A program made the translations under genes and the position numbers. From positions 1-64,000 of the forward strand of contig JAEUJM010000047.1 in assembly GCA_016794585.1 (NCBI GenBank): a stretch of DNA of 64,000 nucleotides. Direction: 5' to 3'. The notes below the pieces were generated by a model. That model saw only the letters and a program-made list of their open reading frames with translations, did not search any database and had not been told where the DNA came from. Below are positions 60,946-64,000 of this stretch, piece after piece (the stretch's first letter is position 1; each line of letters starts with the position of its first letter). Origin of the DNA: Acidimicrobiales bacterium. GTDB taxonomy: Bacteria; Actinomycetota; Acidimicrobiia; Acidimicrobiales; DATDAH01.

Positions 60946-60951
60946 TATGAT
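60946..60951 (+). promoter_or_regulatory. -10 element of the lemA gene
   Basis: TATGAT, one base from the consensus, about 45 bases before a clear ribosome site AAGGAG (60987-60992) and the ATG at 60998. No good -35 is visible. Confidence 0.5.
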
Positions 60952-60997
60952 GTCTCCGCTGTCGGCCTGACGCCGGCCCCGCCTCCAAGGAGACGAC

Positions 60998-61645
60998 ATG
61001 ACCGCAGTCCTCATCATCATCGGCGTGATCGTGCTGCTGGCGATCATCCTGATGGTCCTCTACAACGGCCTGGTCAAGCTGCGCAACCGCATCGAGAACG
61101 CGTGGGCGCAGATCGACGTGCAGCTCAAGCGCCGCTACGACCTGATCCCCAACCTCGTGGAGACGGTGAAGGGCTACGCCTCGCACGAGCGCGAGACGCT
61201 CGAGGCCGTCACCCAGGCGCGCAACATGGCCGTCAACGCCGAGGGCCCCCACGCCCAGGCCGAGGCCGAGAACGTCCTGAGCGGTGCCCTCAAGTCGCTG
61301 TTCGCGGTGTCGGAGGCCTACCCGGACCTCAAGGCCAACCAGAACTTCCTCAACCTGCAGGAGGAGCTGACCGGCACCGAGGGGCGCATCGCCTACGCGC
61401 GGCAGTTCTACAACGACTCGGTTTTCAAGTACAACACCAAGATCCAGACCTTCCCGGCGGTGCTCATCGCCGGCATGTTCCGGTTCACCGCCCGCGAGTA
61501 CTTCGAGGCCGAGGACGAGGCCCGTGGGCCCGTGCAGGTGTCGTTCGGCAACGACGCCCCCGCGGCGCCTCCGGCGGCCACGCCGCCCGCCGCGCCCCCC
61601 GCCGCCCCGCCGACGACGCCTCCGGCGCCCGGCGCGCCGTCCTGA
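60998..61645 (+). CDS. lemA: LemA family protein
   Basis: 215 residues. An N-terminal membrane helix (VLIIIGVIVLLAIILMVLYNGLV) is followed by the family's helical bundle: KLRNRIENAWAQIDVQLKRRYDLIPNLVETVKGYASHERE and FLNLQEELTGTEGRIAYARQFYNDSV. The C-terminus is Ala/Pro-rich. LemA is a membrane protein of unclear role, in many species next to an HtpX protease, as here. Strong ribosome site AAGGAG. Confidence 0.93.
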   Translation: MTAVLIIIGVIVLLAIILMVLYNGLVKLRNRIENAWAQIDVQLKRRYDLIPNLVETVKGYASHERETLEAVTQARNMAVNAEGPHAQAEAENVLSGALKSLFAVSEAYPDLKANQNFLNLQEELTGTEGRIAYARQFYNDSVFKYNTKIQTFPAVLIAGMFRFTAREYFEAEDEARGPVQVSFGNDAPAAPPAATPPAAPPAAPPTTPPAPGAPS

Positions 61646-61710
61646 GCTCCTCCGCCGGCCCCTCGGGGTGGCAGCGCGCCCGCGCCGCCACCCCGATCCG
61701 GTAACCCGCC

Positions 61711-62625
61711 ATGGCCGCCATGTACGACCAAGTCGCCGCGAACAAGCGCCGCTCCGCGGCGCTCATCGTCGTGTTCGTCCTCTTCGTGGCGCTCGTGTGC
61801 GCCGCCTTCACCTACCTGCTCCAGTGGGGCCCGATCGGCATCGTGATCGCGTTCGCCATCGCCGGCGGCTCGGCGTTCTTCTCCTACTGGAAGTCCGACT
61901 CGATCGCGCTGGCCATGAGCCGAGCGCAGCCCGCCACCGTCGAGCAGTACCCCCGTCTCCACAACGTCGTCGAGGGCCTCTGCATCGCCAGCGGGCTGCC
62001 CAAGCCCCGGCTCTACGTCATCGACGACCCGGCGCCCAACGCGTTCGCCACGGGCCGCAACCCGAAGCACGCCGCGATCGCCGTGACCACCGGCCTGCTC
62101 GAGAAGATGAACCGCATCGAGCTCGAGGGCGTGCTCGCCCACGAGCTGAGCCACATCAAGAACGACGACATCCTCGTGTCGACGTTGGCGGTCACCATGG
62201 TGGGGGTCGTCGCCCTCCTCGCCGACATCGGCGTGCGCGGGCTGCTCTTCGGCGGCCGCAACCGCAACAGCAACGACGGCGGCAACATCGTCTACCTCGC
62301 CCTGATGGCCCTCGCCCTCGTGCTGTTGGTCCTGTCGCCCGTCATCGCCCGCCTCATGCAGTTCGCCGTCTCCCGCAAACGCGAGTCGCTGGCTGACATC
62401 TCCGGGGTGGAGATGACCCGCTACCCGCCGGGGCTGATCTCGGCGCTCGAGAAGCTCCAGGCCGACCAGACGGTGGTCCACAGCGCCTCGCGCGCCACGG
62501 CCCACCTCTGGATCGAGTCGCCCCTGGCCCGCACGCCCGAAGAGGGCAAGATGTCGAAGCTCAACCGGATGTTCGACACCCACCCGCCGCTCGAGGAGCG
62601 CATCGCCGCCCTCCAGGAGCTCTGA
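61711..62625 (+). CDS. htpX: M48 family membrane metalloprotease HtpX
   Basis: 304 residues (ATG 61711; 61720 is also in frame). Two N-terminal membrane helices, then the HEXXH zinc motif in LAHELSHIKND (His144, Glu145, His148), two further helices, and the C-terminal Glu ligand in KRESLADISGVEMTRYPPGL. It degrades damaged membrane proteins. Its pairing with LemA is common. Confidence 0.93.
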   Translation: MAAMYDQVAANKRRSAALIVVFVLFVALVCAAFTYLLQWGPIGIVIAFAIAGGSAFFSYWKSDSIALAMSRAQPATVEQYPRLHNVVEGLCIASGLPKPRLYVIDDPAPNAFATGRNPKHAAIAVTTGLLEKMNRIELEGVLAHELSHIKNDDILVSTLAVTMVGVVALLADIGVRGLLFGGRNRNSNDGGNIVYLALMALALVLLVLSPVIARLMQFAVSRKRESLADISGVEMTRYPPGLISALEKLQADQTVVHSASRATAHLWIESPLARTPEEGKMSKLNRMFDTHPPLEERIAALQEL

Positions 62626-62630
62626 GCACG

Positions 62631-63788
62631 ATGTCGTACCGCCGCTGCTTCGCGCGCCTCCTCGCGCCCCTCGTCCTGCTCGTGGCGGTGACGGGGGCCT
62701 GTGCCAAGAACGTCGACGGCCCCGAGGCGGCCCCGGACGAGTCGACGACCACGACCACCGCCGCCCCCGCCGGCCCGACCTTCCCGCTCACCGGCCTGCC
62801 GAGCGACGACGAGGCGCGCCGCACCCGGCCGGCGCTGGTGGTGAAGATCGACAACAACGAAGGGGCGCGCCCGCCGGTCGGCATCAACCAGGCCGACGTG
62901 GTCTACGAGGAGGAGATCGAGGCCGGCTTCACCCGCTTCGCGGCCGTGTTCCAGAGCCAGGACGCCGATCCGGTGGGCCCCATCCGGTCGGCCCGCATCT
63001 CCGACATCGAGCTCCTCGCCAACCTGAACCGGCCGCTGCTGGCGTGGTCCGGGGCCAACCCGGTGACGGCATCGGCCATCCGGTCGGCCGACCTCGTCGA
63101 CGTGGGCTTCGACGCCGTCACCGACGAGTACGACCGCGCCACCAACCGGCCCGCCCCCTCCAACCTCTTCGCCACCACGACTGGTCTCTACGCCCACGCC
63201 GGCGACGCCCGCTTCGCCCCCGCGCTGTTCCAGTACGACACCGACACGGCGACCGCCGACGCGACGACCACGACCGCCCCCGCGGGTGCGGTGCCGTCCA
63301 CGACCGTGGCGGCGGCAGGCGCGCCGACGCCGGTCGCCGGCGGTCGGGTGGCCTTCCGGTCGCGCGACATCGCGTACGTGTGGGACGAGACGCGGGCGGG
63401 TTGGGTCCGTTTCCAGGACGGCACGCCCTACGCCGACGACAAGAACGAGGTCGCGGCGCCGGCCAACGTGGTGTTCCTCTACATCGACTACGTGTGCTGC
63501 CCGACCGTGCCCGGCACGCCGGAGGCGCAGACCGTGGGCGAGGGGGACGCCGCGGTGTTCGTGGACGGCCACTTCATCGACGCCCGCTGGTCGCGGCCGT
63601 CCGCCGCCGACGTCTGGAACCTCACCGACAAGGCCACCGGCCAGCCCGTCCTGCTCACGCCGGGGCGCACGTGGGTCGAGCTGGCCAACCCCGGCACGGG
63701 CAGCTTCGTCGAGCCGACCGAGGCGACCGAGCTACTGGCGCTCGCCGCCCAACCGATCACCTCGGATCTCGGTACCCCCGAGTTCTAG
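62631..63788 (+). CDS. DUF3048 lipoprotein (YerB-like)
   Basis: 385 residues, starting five bases after htpX. The lipobox TGAC (Cys24) follows a hydrophobic signal. The DUF3048 blocks LTGLP, RPALVVKIDNNEGARPPVGINQADVVYEE and GPIRSARISDIELL are present, and the domain is split by a Thr/Ala-rich insert (about 205-240). It ends before the pdxS promoter. Function unknown in the family; surface anchored. Confidence 0.88.
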   Translation: MSYRRCFARLLAPLVLLVAVTGACAKNVDGPEAAPDESTTTTTAAPAGPTFPLTGLPSDDEARRTRPALVVKIDNNEGARPPVGINQADVVYEEEIEAGFTRFAAVFQSQDADPVGPIRSARISDIELLANLNRPLLAWSGANPVTASAIRSADLVDVGFDAVTDEYDRATNRPAPSNLFATTTGLYAHAGDARFAPALFQYDTDTATADATTTTAPAGAVPSTTVAAAGAPTPVAGGRVAFRSRDIAYVWDETRAGWVRFQDGTPYADDKNEVAAPANVVFLYIDYVCCPTVPGTPEAQTVGEGDAAVFVDGHFIDARWSRPSAADVWNLTDKATGQPVLLTPGRTWVELANPGTGSFVEPTEATELLALAAQPITSDLGTPEF

Positions 63789-63797
63789 GTCGGGCCG

Positions 63798-63803
63798 TAG
63801 ACT
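63798..63803 (+). promoter_or_regulatory. -10 element, leaderless start of pdxS
   Basis: TAGACT ends six bases before the ATG at 63810. Confidence 0.5.
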
Positions 63804-63809
63804 CGGCCC

Positions 63810-64000
63810 ATGGCTGAGAACGAAGCAGCGAGCAGCGGATCCATCGGACGCGAAACCGGCACCGTGCGGGTCAAGCGGGGGCTGGCCGAGATGCTCAAGG
63901 GCGGCGTCATCATGGACGTGGTCGACCCCGAGCAGGCCAAGATCGCCGAGGACGCCGGCGCCACCGCGGTGATGGCGCTCGAGCGGGTGCCGTCGGACAT
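63810..64000 (+). CDS. pdxS: Pyridoxal 5'-phosphate synthase subunit PdxS (5' part)
   Basis: First 63 codons, running out of the window. The N-terminus [46 protein letters not shown] is the highly conserved start of PdxS, which forms vitamin B6 phosphate from ribose 5-phosphate, glyceraldehyde 3-phosphate and ammonia supplied by PdxT. In mycobacteria pdxS lies in this same neighbourhood. A short variable tail (first 15 residues) precedes the conserved part. Confidence 0.95.
   Translation, partial: MAENEAASSGSIGRETGTVRVKRGLAEMLKGGVIMDVVDPEQAKIAEDAGATAVMALERVPSD

Noticed and set aside
1-64000. CRISPR array, tRNA or rRNA genes
   Set aside because: No regularly spaced repeats and no cloverleaf-like or rRNA sequence noticed; a dedicated scan was not run.

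Overview
This window is bacterial chromosome from a very GC-rich actinobacterium, most likely of the class Acidimicrobiia (Ilumatobacter/Iamia-like). The call rests on gene content: a mycothiol ligase (MshC), an F420-dependent NADP reductase, an InhA-type enoyl reductase, and the actinobacterial block thrS - HIT - pgsA - PatA-like acyltransferase - pimA - pdxS that makes phosphatidylinositol mannosides in mycobacteria. GTG and TTG starts and 1-17 bp gene overlaps are common. Genes are packed on both strands, no gap exceeds 300 bp, and I saw no rRNA, tRNA, CRISPR array or complete insertion sequence.

1-5.4 kb: the tail of a possible transposase, two unknown proteins, a Tat-exported PhoD-like phosphatase, YaaA, and a DUF35/thiolase pair of the steroid or fatty-acid side-chain type. 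5.4-17 kb: an MFS exporter, a sulfatase, an alpha/beta hydrolase, a metallophosphoesterase with an EamA transporter, a papain-fold amidase-like protein, CorA, a MarR-MFS pair with a clear operator, a VOC-sulfotransferase pair and an FKBP isomerase. 17-26.4 kb: DUF952, a ceramidase-like protein, then a likely catabolic island (AttH-like, limonene-epoxide-hydrolase-like, alpha/beta hydrolase, Rieske oxygenase, SDR, amidohydrolase) and the AzlCD exporter. 26.6-33 kb: a mostly secreted locus (sulfatase, cupredoxin lipoprotein, beta-helix lipoprotein, DUF1996 protein), an orphan Flp pilin with a textbook terminator, and a secreted DUF11-like protein. 33-40 kb: a membrane Ser/Thr kinase, two acyl-CoA dehydrogenases (one glutaryl-CoA type), thiamine pyrophosphokinase and an M23 endopeptidase. 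40-50 kb: an ABC ATPase with a membrane partner, two tandem CNNM/CorC transporters, a second M23 endopeptidase, a phosphotransferase-DUF6285 pair, RibD-C and flavin reductase, InhA, the F420 reductase and mshC. 50-64 kb: an SLH-domain surface protein, PlsC, thrS with a small leader ORF, the PIM cluster, LemA-HtpX, a DUF3048 lipoprotein and the start of pdxS.

Two regulatory themes stand out. First, many starts carry a TANNNT hexamer 6-8 nt upstream and no Shine-Dalgarno, which is the signature of leaderless transcripts; in one case two divergent genes appear to share a single overlapping -10. Second, two tiny, translationally coupled ORFs (before thrS and before the DUF6285 gene) encode the same arginine-rich motif ARAARRRSxQE, and three of their four nucleotide differences over 33 bp are synonymous. 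This is the best candidate here for something undescribed.
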